Below are positions 25,617 through 54,939 of a DNA stretch of 64,000 nt, one piece after another. The position numbers were made by a program, and so were the translations under genes. Position 1 is the first letter of the stretch. Every line of letters starts with the position of its first letter. This stretch comes from Rhabditoides inermis (taxonomy: Eukaryota > Nematoda > Chromadorea > Rhabditida > Rhabditidae): contig CAWZYM010000151.1 of assembly GCA_963966185.1 (NCBI GenBank), positions 1,001,501-1,065,500 on the forward strand, in the 5' to 3' direction. A model generated the notes under the pieces. That model did not search any database. It had not been told where the DNA came from and saw only the letters and a program-made list of their open reading frames with translations.

Positions 25617-26649
25617 AGTAGTCTCAAACCAATTTTATTAGAAATGCAGTTGATACTATCCCATCTCAAATCACATTTTTCTAATTATTGAAATTTGATC
25701 AGACAGCGTAACAATACCGAAATATATTGGTCAAACAAAAACAGTCAAGAGGCAATCAATTCCATCAAAAATATCACATCAAACAACATAAGGACCTCTA
25801 TTGTGCTGATTTTGCTAGTCTGTTCACAAATTTTCCCCATGGAGTTGTCATGCAGAATATGTTCAAACTTGTAGACTTATGCTTTAACAAAAGCGGGAAA
25901 AAGTACATTATTTCCGGTTATAAAAAGGCATATTTATCAAACGATGAGAATAATGCAAATAGAAATAAATAAACACCGGTAGATGTGAAATTCATGATTC
26001 AATACATTCTTCACAACAGCTTTGCAATTTTTGGAGATAAACTTTTCAAGCAGACATCCGGTATCCCTCAGGGAAACAATGCGTCTCCATCGTTGGCAGA
26101 CTTAACCCTTTCTTTCATGGAATTCGAATACGTTAAAGCAAATGAAAATGTTTTCAAATCTGGTTTCAAAGCATATGCAGGTATATGGATGATCTCTTAA
26201 TTGTCCATAGTCCTTCAAATGATGCTTTGCAGAGAACAGTTGACAGTGTATACCATAGTTCCCTCACACTGGAACAAACGAACATCGGACCAAACAATGC
26301 AATCTTCTTGGATTTGAATATTTCAAAGGTACATAACCAATTCTCAGTGGAATTATATAACAAAACAGACGAATACAGTTTCGAATGAGTCAGATATTCG
26401 AATTACAATTCTAATATAAAGATGTCAGTGGGTGGGAACACAATGAATGGTGAACTCACACGCATATTCAGAACATGCACAGAAACAGCTTCCTTTAAGG
26501 TTAGATGCAAACAGTTAGTGTGCAACTTTCGTAAAAATGAGTATCCGCAACGTAAAGTAGAATTCTGTAAGTTAGTTATGCGGAATAAATCAATGATGGT
26601 GAAACATAACATTCATAGTGTGTCTGATGTTCTATCACTAATCAAGTAG

Positions 26650-27119
26650 CTATATTAATTATAGCGCGCCAAACTAGAACTACTGTCTGCTACTATGCCT
26701 CTCTCTTATCTCTCACTCATTACCCGCTGACCCACAGTCGCGCATCGTATGCGCCCCGTACTCTTTTCGCACCGATTGCCGCTGCTACTACTCTTCATCG
26801 CGCTTCTTCTCTCACAACGGCTCTTCCATATGAGTTCTTTGTTATTTTGATCATTATTTTATAATCTCTACTAACTAGTATATGTTTGTTGTTGTCCTTG
26901 TCTTATGTGTTTGTGTTAACCTCTCATGCGTGGTCATCTCTGATGAGTGCTCCGCCTCGTATGAGACTGTCCGAACAATCCAGTCAGGTGGTAGGAGCCG
27001 AAACTGGGTTGTTCATCATCTCTTTCTTATCACACTTTCACTTTCTCTATTGGAAACTGCAAAGATTGTTGATTTAAATTATCTTTAACTTCATGTTGGA
27101 AATGAAACCTAACAGATAT
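26650..27119. other. Spacer between retroelement and crumbs duplicate
   Basis: No exon recognised. It includes short hydrophobic frames near 26882-27088 without splice or family support. Confidence 0.4.
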
Positions 27120-27722
27120 CACAGTCACTTTTCCATTCTGTCCAGATCATAATTCGCCCACTCGCATTTTCCTCTTTTTGCAATGTGAGAGAGATGGAGA
27201 AGGAAGCGAGGGAAGTGACGTTTCTGAAGGTATCATCAGCCACGTTAAAGCATATTCTTCACAATCCCTTTCAAAATAATGTCTTTAAAATCAAAATGTC
27301 TTCGAAATACACTGTTTGGTCTTTTGCGAAGAGTGTTATGTGCATACTACCGTTGATCGTTACATTACTTCCCTTACCTGTGTCCGAATGTGCTTGCTTG
27401 TACTGCGTGGATACAGTATGGTGGGAGGTGGGGTGGCTGACAGGCACACTCGAATCTCGTCCACATGTCCACACACACGCCCCCGTTCTGACAAGACGTC
27501 GCCGAGCACTGCGCGGTCCGGCGGCAGCATGCATTTCATTATAATATTGAAGGATAGTTTAATTTCACACAGACTACTCAAATGATTGCTGGTATCATTT
27601 TCGATGAGCCTTCTGCGTTATATGAAACGTATCTCACTCTTGTTCACATCCACCATGCATAGTGAGGCAGCCACGTTGACTGGAAAACATCGATGGCGAT
27701 GTCAGTCCATTAATGAACGACT
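27120..27722 (-). pseudogene. Inverted partial duplicate of three crumbs exons
   Basis: Read on the minus strand, three segments match exons of the Crumbs gene in the same order. 27722-27641 matches the LamG exon 40306-40393 but has indels that break the frame. 27528-27376 matches the EGF exon 40609-40761 with one difference in 153 bp. About 27238-27120 matches the LamG exon 40804-40912 with clear divergence. The EGF copy has lost the AG acceptor (ATGCATG in place of ATACAG) yet keeps a good donor (CAGgtaag). Introns are unrelated in length. It is a genomic duplicate, not a retrocopy, and cannot make a Crumbs domain as it stands. Confidence 0.85.
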
Positions 27723-29627
27723 GAATGTAAGCATTTTTTATAGGATTTAACCATAAAACGAAACCTAAAATTTATGACACTTAAATACCGGCGTGAAGTA
27801 TATTCAACTCGTGAAACATAAGTCACTTTGTGTTTTGGGAAAGAGTTGTGGAGTCCAATCTGGTTTTAGTCCACCCGAAGCTCATTCCATGCTAAGACTG
27901 TAAATAGTTTGTACATCAAATATACCAGATAAAATCACAGAATACCAAAATGACGAGTACGATACCAGATATTGATACATATTCTCCGCATTTATTCTGT
28001 AACGATTTGAAAAAAAGTATGAACCATTTGCTCGTATTTATAGCGGTTTTTCATATGTTGAACAATGGAAGATTTTTGTTTTGAACACGTTTATCGTAGA
28101 GCCACTATTTTTCATTTGAAACAAGGCTTTGTTTATACACTTGGTTTGAGAACCGTGATATGACAACAGGAAATGTAATAATTTATAACGCGAACAACAG
28201 TAAATACTTTTCTGCAGCTAGATGTATGTATATATGCTCAATGTATAATGGGCCCGCAAATGAGTTCACATCTTTTCACGAGAGACATTAGGGTGGTAAG
28301 ACAACGATCAGAACACTTCGGATGATGTTATCAATTCAACAAAATTTTGCGAGGGTAGCCAGGGTCAAACACGCAGACCGCTACTTGCCAAGCGAGAGCG
28401 ATACCACTACGCCGCGTGGTCATGTGAAAGAATCTGTGGAATAGAGATATAAAAGGCAAAAACAAGCTGCTGCGCATTTCATTCAGTATACTATATGTTC
28501 AAAATCCACGATAATGTTTTCAACGAAAAATCCTGAGCCAAGTTCGAGTCTATTATAATGACTGTTCGAATTACAATTGTTTTGCATTTGCAGGAAACCA
28601 GTCTGGAGATGATAGTGTTTGTCTTCCGCCACCTCAATTGTCCATCAAAAAGATTAATCGCTCAATTGGGAGATGACTACTTTTTGTACACCTCGGCAAA
28701 CCCAAACAGACTCCAGCGGAAACCACTGTGTTTTCCTGTTTGCAACCGCAATTCAGTCGCCCTTGTTTTATAGACTTGTTTTACACATCGTTGACAATAC
28801 GGGGTGTACAGATATCCTACCAGTTACCGTGAGCCGCCCTTTGATGTGGTTTTTGTGCTGTCCGCACCCCTCTCCATTATAGATTTCCGCGCAGTTGGCG
28901 TTATAGGTTATCGGAGAGAGGAAGGAGAGAGAAAGGAGAGATAGAGAGAGAGGGAGGGAGATTTCAGTAATCCATAAAAAGCCGAGTGTTTAATGGATGC
29001 GCGAGCGAATCGCTATGACAACGCGTTGGGGTCTTCTTTCTCATATGATCTACCGACCCGATCTGACTTTCCCTTCTCCACATTAGCCATCGCATGGGTG
29101 CGCATCGCTGGATACGAATGAACGGCTACTTATTATACCGTTATGTGGTCAAAGAGACGAAAGATAGAGATAGAGAGAGAGAGGGAGAGAGAGAGAGAGA
29201 GAGATAGAGAGAGAGAGAAGGTGCGCGGCCCTGGCATTTGTGCTGACCGACGCTTTTCACACCGCTCACCCTTTGCGCAATGCCTCCACAGTGGGAAACA
29301 GAGCGATACAGTGAATCACCCACCCTCACTTCTTCCTTCTCTCATCCCCGATCAATACCTGATCCACTCTGATTATCACCGGTGTGACTCTATCCGGATA
29401 TCCACCTGGTGTCTCTGACTCTCTCCAATCATCATTGTCTCTCTCCCACTCTCTCACTCGCTCTCTAGCTCCGCCCCCTCTGAGCAGAGGGCGAGCGAGC
29501 GCGCAAGTGTTGTTACCTATTTCATCCCGCACCGTTCACGCAGTCAGTTGATACTTTTTGTGATCGTATTGATTTATTGATTCATCGATTGAAGCTCTTG
29601 TCCTATGACAATCGCCGGATTTTCGCC
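27723..29627. other. Crumbs upstream region
   Basis: Noncoding. Holds a minus-strand tRNA-like sequence near 28370-28435, (GA)n runs at about 28918-28960 and 29166-29217, and presumably the crumbs promoter. No TATA box is evident close to the start codon. Confidence 0.5.
28370..28435 (-). repeat. tRNA-derived (SINE-like) sequence
   Basis: The minus strand reads CACGCGGCGTAGTGGTATCG, a good Pol III A box, then GTGTTTGACCC in the B-box position. The arms do not pair as a tRNA cloverleaf, so this is a decayed tRNA-derived repeat and not a working tRNA gene. Confidence 0.55.
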
Positions 29628-48001
<18,374 letters not shown>

Positions 48002-48245
48002 TCGATCGATATTTGATCGATCGAAATCGCCTGTAATAACTAGGACCACACACATTTTCTCAACTACTTCACTTTTTTGTCGCTTCAATAATTCTACGGG
48101 TAATCGACACTTTTTCAAATTGGAGAAAAAAAGAGAGTCACATAGCTTTTTCTTCTTGCGATTTATCAAGTAATACTTTCAGTTGCGTTTCTTCATGTTT
48201 GTATGAGTTTGAGAAATTATTGTTTAATTGTGTGATACTCATTGA

Positions 48246-48251
48246 AATAAA
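48246..48251 (+). terminator. PolyA signal of crumbs
   Basis: AATAAA lies about 245 nt after the stop codon at 47999-48001. Confidence 0.6.
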
Positions 48252-49233
48252 ATGAAATAATTTTTTTTAGTTTCACTGCTGCAATGATGATCATTTTTTA
48301 TAGTAGGACGATTGAAAAAAAAGAAGAAACTGAATGAAGGCTATAGGGGTACAGATAACATTCTTACTTCACTTTTTAGTTGCACAAGGAATGAGTTGAA
48401 TATTAGCGCGCTGCCCGGTGATTTAATCTCGACACTTTTCATCAACAATAATCCAATACACGATTGATGAACATGTGTTTTTCTGCTAGCGAGATTTCAT
48501 GCCAAGCAGTCGGCTCCACTCTCAGTATCTCTGTCCGGCTTTTATGCGATCAGCCTGGGCGTGGCTTAACACCAATAACAATCTCACACATGATGTACTC
48601 CCATAGCTAGCGACAATCATTACATTATTGTTCTGTTTTCCCCTATTCTATTCTTTTATTTCTCACCATTTTTCACCTGCCGTAGTTAGAAATTATCACT
48701 TCTATGATTTTACGATAATAAGTGAATAACAAATTATTGATAAGTATTTCTATTTTCTTGTTATTACGACCATATGTCATGTGATGCGTGTAATAACTAC
48801 ATAGTACTCTCAGTCTACTGGGAAGCTCATTACATTAGGATTATAAAGTTTGTTTATCAGCAGATTCAAGTTCTACAACCGTCGACCTAGCCAATGAGGG
48901 GACTGACCTAAGGCTCTCGAGTACAAGTCGCTAGCTGCTTACAAGGGGTCCATCGATGAATGTAATGAATTTGGATCAGATGACGTCACAGACTTCTGAC
49001 TAGAGGCTCACGAAAGTTGTGAGGGTGGTCGTCACTCCACCGTGACTAGCGGTACATCATTAGCCGCCGAGAGGATTGAACCCGGGACCTTCCGCTTGAT
49101 AGCTGCGCGCACATCCACTGCGCTAGCCACCCCCCAGGATTACTTATTGTTGTTATCTTATTTTCAAACAAATATCTGTGGTCAACGGTTCTTTTGTAGG
49201 ATACAAAGACTGCACGCCCTCGCAACAATAATC
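48252..49233. other. Intergenic region between crumbs and the receptor gene
   Basis: AT-rich. It contains a minus-strand tRNA-derived repeat at 49060-49136, whose tail probably extends down to about 48890. No coding exon seen. Confidence 0.5.
49060..49136 (-). repeat. tRNA-derived SINE-like sequence
   Basis: The minus strand reads GTGGCTAGCGCAGTGGATG (A box) and CCCGGGTTCAATCC (B box). The acceptor arms do not pair. It lies about 100 bp upstream of the receptor start codon. Confidence 0.6.
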
Positions 49234-50452
49234 ATGTTCTGTTTTATTTCAAATTTCAAAATGTCCAAAACAGCTATAAATATAATCAAATGGTTTACGG
49301 TGAGTTTTTGTATACTTGGCGGTTTCGGAAACATTTGCATCGTCTTTTCAACTTGGAAGTTCAGATCTTTACAAAACAAGTGCGGTGAGCGTTCTGGTAA
49401 CGACCAATAAAATGCAGCGTTTTCAATGTCAGGAATCCTCATTGCTATTTTGGCATTCTCGGATTTGTTTTGTTTGGTGTACGAGCTACAATCCTGGGCC
49501 CGAATGAGCTTTGGGTGGACTGAAACAAGACTGGTAAGATATGGCGTAAAAAGTGTAGTCACTCATATTATCAGGACTACTGCTTCTTTTTTAACTCTGG
49601 CTACATATTTCTTAACAACTTTGAGATATACGCCATAATGATGATAGCTTTCGACCGACACTTTGCCATCGCAACGCCAATAAAGTAACTGTTTTTGTTT
49701 GTTGTATTATATCATCATCTAATTTAGATATCAAAGCTGGAACATAACAACGTACTGCGCTTACATGTGCTTGCCTGGTATAGGATTTGGACTAGTTTAC
49801 GTGGTTCGCTTCAATTTTGAAAACCATAAACGTTTGTTTCCATGAACGCTTTCAGGCATTTGCATCTCTTCACATCAGCAACGAAACGGTCGATCCCTGC
49901 ATTCTTCCGATTGCGTTGACGGAACAAGTACTACCATACTGGAGTAAAACAACCATGTGCTTGTGTGCGATCATTGCGATTGTACATCTTGTCACCTACG
50001 TTCGTCTCTACTTCTGCTCTCCCTTATCTAAAACTAACCCAGCAAATCTTGATATACAAAAACGTATTCTCAACACACTCATTATACAGGTGTCGTCAAC
50101 TGTGGTCTGTAAAGAACTAAAACTAATTCAGGTTGTTGTTTTCCTCTTTTCCGCCTCGCTATCCGCTGTCATTGTTTTCTCTCGAGTTTGTCCCGGCCAG
50201 CAAAACAACTCTCATGGACGCCGCTGCCTATGCTGTCATTCCAGGTTCATAAAAAACGTTTATTGAAGAAACTAAAAATCAAACAAATCTTACACAACAC
50301 ACCTGTGCTGTGCTATTATTGACTTGAACATTATTCTGTACACTTTTCGAGGTCTCGCCTCGTATTCGCTGAACTTCTATGTTTACTACTGGAGGAGTCG
50401 CGACTACCGCGCGTGTTTCAAGCAACTCGCGCCTTTTAGAAAGATGATATAA
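49234..50452 (+). CDS. SRSX-like serpentine receptor, probably frameshifted
   Basis: Seven exons: 49234-49384, 49433-49533, 49575-49684, 49728-49803, 49856-50089, 50132-50244 and 50352-50452. TM1 has GGFGNICIVFSTWKFRSLQNKC. TM2 has GILIAILAFSDLFC. Exon 3 begins DYCFFFNSGY and includes AFDRHFAIATPIKY, the DRY-like end of TM3. TM7 ends SYSLNFYVYYWRSRDYRACF. This set matches nematode SRSX chemoreceptor-like GPCRs. Phases agree through exon 5. In exon 6 the TM6 frame (VVVFLFSASLSAVIVF) is one base out of register with the frame needed for FVPASKTTLMDAAAYAVIP and TM7; the exon sum (886 nt) is not a multiple of three. It could be a pseudogene, a sequencing error or a mis-called splice site. The ligand is unknown. 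Confidence 0.75.
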
Positions 50453-50507
50453 ACTGTCTTTTGATTTCATTTGTATGTATATTCAGTGTTTTGAGAACCT
50501 ATCAATC

Positions 50508-50589
50508 ATGTTGTTAGCATACGTTTTCTATATTGCCTATATTGTGGTGAGAGGGGGGGGGGGGGGTTCAGGCTGAATTCAACTCATGT

Positions 50590-50674
<85 letters not shown>

Positions 50675-51668
50675 AAAGGGAGAGAGAGGGAGGGAGAGAG
50701 AGAGAGTGGGAGGGGAGAGAGATTGAGAGAGAGAGGGAATGAAAGGGAGAGAGAGAGATCATACTGTTCAGTCGCACACGATCCACGTGCCAGATGGATG
50801 GAAGGGACGAATCTGGGCGAGAACAGACTGCGACGCGGGCATGAACTGCGACACGGGATCCTGCGGGGTTCGTCAATGAACTTTTTCACTACTAATCATT
50901 CTTTTGTTAGCATCAAGAAGGATGCCGCGGTCGCAGTGGCCAGCCGCCAGTTTCTCTCGCCGAGTTCACACTCAATGGAGACGGCGGAAAGGACTACTAT
51001 CATGTGTCGTTGATCGATGGATACAATCTTCCTGTGATGATCGAACCAAAGCAGGTATGCATATTGTATAACACTCTGTCAACTCCCGTCTACATCGTTC
51101 AGGACACTTTCCTTTCCTACGGTGGCGACAGCGACTGCGAGAGAGTCGGCCAATGCTACACCGACCTCCTACACGCATGTCCGCACGAATTATATTATTT
51201 ATCAGTTGATACGTTGATCAGAATTATTACGCTAGATTAACGTGAAACACTTAAAGATCTAGGAAAGAGGAGGCATAATATTGATACTACATAGTTCATC
51301 GCCGCGTTTATCATCGTGCCTGCGAAAAAAAAACATTTAATTCATGAATTTGTAAACCTTTGTCGGTTTGTTTCAGACAGTTGCGTGCAAGTCGGCGTGT
51401 CTAGTTTTTCAAACTGCCGAGTACTGTTGCTTTGGTGAATACCACTCTCATCGAGTGTGCAGAAGGCGCCCCTGGGGAAAGAACTATTCTGCCTTATTCA
51501 AGGTGTGTAATCATTTTCCACATCTTTCCTTCCCTTACTAACCAAAGCATTCTCTTTCAGAATGCTTGTCCCACTGCTCTTTCGTATGCATACAACAATT
51601 TCTCCTCTTCCTTCAAATGCCGTGGAATCAATACACCTAGTCCGGAATACCTCGTGCAGTTCTGCTAA
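50508..51668 (+). CDS. Thaumatin-like protein lacking its N-terminal segment
   Basis: Six exons: 50508-50546, 50772-50867, 50911-51054, 51103-51204, 51377-51502 and 51561-51668; 615 nt, 204 residues, all phase 0. Exon 1 is hydrophobic (MLLAYVFYIAYIV) and fits a short signal peptide. The body shows thaumatin landmarks: VPDGWKGRIWARTDC, PPVSLAEFTLNG, YYHVSLIDGYNLPV, VACKSAC, YCCFGEYHS, and ACPTALSYAYNNF near the end. Thaumatin-like proteins are secreted, disulfide-rich antifungal or glucan-binding proteins; nematodes have a small family. About 45 residues normally found before GW.GR.WART (the first strands) are missing: exon 1 splices directly to the SHTIHV exon across an intron filled by poly-G and (GA)n. 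The 3' end of exon 4 is the least certain junction. Confidence 0.8.
50550..50760. repeat. Poly-G and (GA)n tract in thaumatin intron 1
   Basis: A run of G (about 50551-50564) is followed by about 80 bp of nearly pure GA and more GA-rich DNA. Such tracts are prone to expansion and to assembly collapse, which matters because a coding exon seems to be missing here. Confidence 0.9.
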
Positions 51669-52795
51669 ATAAGATATTTATGTTGCTTATTATTCTTTTT
51701 TTATCGAACGAGAAACGTGAATGTAACGATATCTGATCTAATATTTCGACTACCTCGCATGCAATCAATATAAATGTATGTATGTACATGTATACTTATG
51801 TGGTTCTGATTAAATAATACACTTCTCATTCACTTCTTTTCCCGTCCTCGCGAGCGGTTGCTCCTTCCCGCGCTCCCTCGAATGACCACCCGACGAAAAT
51901 GATAGTCACCGCCGCCGCCGCTCGGAGGGGAGGTTTCTTGGAGTATCGACTGATTCTTGAATTAAGGCCGTTCACTGTGAGACGATAAGGCGGCGCCACG
52001 CCAAATAAGCCTGTTGGGAGTGCACTAGTGGGCGAAGCACGGACTCTCAATTGGAGGAAAAGAAGGTACAAAGCGATTACGAATTGAAGGGCAACGGCGG
52101 CACCCGCGACCGTAAGAGAAGTACGTCGCTGTTATCGATCGATATCTGGAGCCGTTCATTGTGAGACGATAAGGAGGAGCCAAATAAGCCTATTGGAGGG
52201 GGGGCACATAGTCGGTAACTCGCGGATTTTTGGATTTCGCAACATAACGGTGACGAATTGTTCGACCGGGAGCATGTTTGAATATGTACGCGAGAAGTTC
52301 TAGAACGTTCGACAGTAGACGCAAGGTGGTCCAGAAGGCTCAGGCGCTCGAGAATATATCAAGTCCGCGTACTCTATATCGGATAAGAAGACGATTCAGA
52401 TTGTAGATGTACTATTCAATTTTTCGATTTCCATGCATGTCATAACCACTTATAACTATTCTAAAACCGTACTGCGCGTTTTCTCGATTAACATATTTAG
52501 GCGGGCGGTTAGTAGATCTATACAAGGTAAGGAGAGGAATGAATTTACTTTTTTAGAGGCAGTTGCATTTTCTCGATTAAAAGTAACGTGGACGGTATGC
52601 CGGTATTATTACTTCACTGAATTTGCCGCGACGTAGGCAAGCGGACATAATCAGTCAGTTATTCACGTAATGCACAAACGCGGAGAGCGAATCGCATTTA
52701 TTTGTAAGTACTATTGCACTATCGTACTATCGAATTTTAATAATGGGCGAAAAGTGGAAAGCGATACGTGTTAACTGTTCAATATCGTTCTAGTC
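51669..52795. other. Intergenic region with a dispersed repeat
   Basis: No exon identified. It includes the dispersed repeat at about 51832-52020 and a partial related copy at 52150-52190. Confidence 0.5.
51832..52020. repeat. Dispersed repeat, copy A
   Basis: Shares CGCGCTCCCTCGAATGACCA, AGTCACCGCCGCCGCC and CCGTTCACTGTGAGACGATA with 53265-53425. A shorter related piece (GAGCCGTTCATTGTGAGACG) lies at about 52150-52190. No coding potential; the family is unknown (short interspersed repeat or MITE). Confidence 0.75.
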
Positions 52796-54190
52796 ATGGA
52801 ATTGCACACTGTTGTTCTCACACTTTATGTCATCATTGGATCGCCTTTTGTATTGTTCTACGCTTGCATCATCCGAATTCTCTGGAAGAGAAAGAAATTT
52901 TTTTCAGAAAATCTTTTTTTTTTCAGATTTTGCACAGTTCATGTGCACAATTTGTATTGCGCTCAATCATACGACGAGCTTTGTGTTTCGAATTCGCTCC
53001 GAACAAGTGGGATCGAACAATTAATTGCACCGCATAGATTTCGCGTCACTTTTGTGTTTGAGCTGTGGCGAAAGTACCTGAACAACACCGAACTCACGCT
53101 CATTTCCCTCGTCCCCATTACATTCACGTGCAGTGTACTATTCCACTACGCCGCGTACGAAGAGTACCGCGGTCGCTACGTACTGAACTCGTCACAGGTT
53201 CGTACGTCTCGTACCAATCGTATATTAGCATCAAGAGTGACTGTTTATTTTTTCTCGCAAAATTCCACTTCTCATTTTCCCGTCCTCGCGAGCGCTTGTC
53301 CCTTCCCGCGCTCCCTCGAATGACCACCCGACGACAATGAAAGTCACCGCCGCCGCCTCTTGGGTATGAGGTTTCTTGAAGTATCGACTGATTCTCGAAC
53401 TGGCCGTTCACTGTGAGACGATAAGGCGAAAAAGGAAACGTGCCGTCTTACGCACACATACATAGAGGTCAGCCTGTATCTCTTTCGTAAATCAAGAAAT
53501 GTTATAGCATTCCGATAACATTCCAATACAAGTGTGTACTCTCAATCTAACCATAGTCTCGCATTTTCTATTCTCTTCACGTTTTTTTCTCTTTGCTTTC
53601 ATTTGTGCAATGCTCAAAATATATACACGCAAACGTATATCTTTCAGATCCCTATCTGTCACAGAATGCGCATAAATCGCTGAATCTTCACCACAATGGA
53701 ATCGCATAATGGCCCGTTTAACTGCTGTTCGAACCATGCAGTCATATACTTATTCCTGAGATGTACGAACATCACAATCTTCTGACGCGAACACAAATCG
53801 AAAGAATTTGCGCGCGAGTGAACATTCCAATGAGTGATGTGAGTTCAATCTATGTACATAGTACAGGAATCTAACAACTACATATGTACATGTATGTATT
53901 TGAGGTTGAGATCGACCGGCCATGTTTCATGCGATCCTGGAATATAGCAAGACGACATGGGTCTTCGCTAATCAACTGCGAGATGTACTCAATGTCTACC
54001 AATGTGCTGCAAGATCCCTAATAATCAATCATTTCCCTGTCGCGTTTCTCAAATCAAAACGTCACGTCGTCACGTGTGTATGTGTCATCATTGCTTCAAA
54101 CTCAATTCGATCCAGTTTTCTTCTGGAATACGCTTACGCCTTGCGCTATGTCACTATTACAGAAGACAGAACAGAGTGCACATGATATAG
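52796..54190 (+). pseudogene. Probable serpentine-receptor remnants
   Basis: Frame 52796 onward reads MELHTVVLTLYVIIGSPFVL followed by FYACIIRILWKRKK, a typical TM1 and first loop. It then meets an 11-T run, after which another frame (FAQFMCTICIALNHTTSFVF) looks like TM2. Around 53060-53200 the frame has FELWRKYLNNTELTLISLVP. At 53922-54185 a third piece contains RDVLNVYQCAARSLIINHFP and then VVTCVCVIIASNS, like TM3-TM4. Pieces are in different frames, and a dispersed repeat (53265-53425) sits between them. I read this as a decayed nematode GPCR (SRV- or SRSX-like), but a diverged intact gene with unrecognised splicing is possible. Confidence 0.45.
53265..53425. repeat. Dispersed repeat, copy B
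   Basis: Second copy of the repeat at 51832-52020, same orientation, slightly diverged. It interrupts the receptor remnant. Confidence 0.75.
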
Positions 54191-54936
54191 TGATTAATAA
54201 AGATTCATTACGTGTCATTAGTTTTCGTACCTGAAGGCATGCGCGATAAGTTTCTAGAAAAAAATATAGATAAAGTCCTCTCCGATTCTCCAGGGATGGG
54301 CGGGGCTTATTTTGAAACATAATCTTCAATGTTTTGAATCATTCAACTACACACTATCTGTGTTTCACTAAAGGTTGCAAAGGAGATCGAACCCGGGCCG
54401 CGAGAACGGCACGCGTCTCTCTTGCCACTGCGCCACGCAGTCAGTTGAGAGGGCGCGAACAGAGACCGCTCTCGTTGCCGATCGACTGCCGAATGCGTGC
54501 GAATGACAAACACCAAACAGGGGCCAGTAAATTGATTAGCGCGCGAGCGAGCGGTGCGGATGGCGCACGAAAGGTGTCAAAGAGTGGGAGGAGCTTCCTG
54601 GCCGTTTGTAGGCGACTTTAGAGTCAGGCTCTAGAGTGCATTAAGACGAAGAAAACTGTTCAGATTATGATACGTTACACTTTTGAAATATAATAACTGT
54701 CAGCAGTTTTACAATCGAAACAATCGTTTTACATTAGCGTTTTCCCGAACGTATTTTACATGCAAACTAACGAACAACCAGTCAAGACCTATTGATGGTT
54801 CAGTCTCTCTTTGATGACATACGGATACGTTTCACGATTGGCACAAAAGTCAGTACACAGTGTGGTAAGAAATTTGGCATCTTCGTTTCGAGACAATCAA
54901 AATCAACCAATCAATAAATTGGAATCGTTTTATCCT
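54191..54936. other. Intergenic region with a tRNA-derived repeat
   Basis: The minus strand of about 54365-54440 reads CTGCGTGGCGCAGTGGCAAG (A box) and CCCGGGTTCGATCTCC (B box), a tRNA-derived SINE-like head. The rest shows no gene. Confidence 0.5.
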
Positions 54937-54939
54937 GAC

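Larger units (their letters stand above)
21687..26649 (+). mobile_element. Degenerate Penelope-like retroelement, split by a nested insertion
   Basis: Two blocks flank a nested element. The 5' block (21687-22677) carries frames with HFVITPVDKAEGNFAL and then RIYAIPKTQKSPIKFRFITG. These match the N-terminal reverse-transcriptase motifs of Penelope-like elements (..DKA..F......IPK.HK.P...R.I.). The 3' block (25617-26649) has CADFASLFTNFPH, GIPQGNNASPSLADL and the catalytic YMDDLL box, then a thumb-like region ending at a stop near 26649. Internal stops and frame changes (after 22528, near 25700, at 25972 and 26195) show it is dead. I see no GIY-YIG endonuclease after the thumb, so it is either truncated or of an endonuclease-less type. 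DIRS-like or other RT groups are less likely. Confidence 0.75.

Noticed and set aside
27271..27585. Independent EGF-containing gene at 27.3 kb
   Set aside because: The segment is a duplicated crumbs exon with a lost acceptor and frameshifted neighbours; it has no signal peptide or continuation.
51435..51462. A 28-bp intron in the thaumatin-like gene
   Set aside because: Reading straight through keeps the frame and gives the conserved CCFGEYHS motif, so no intron is needed.
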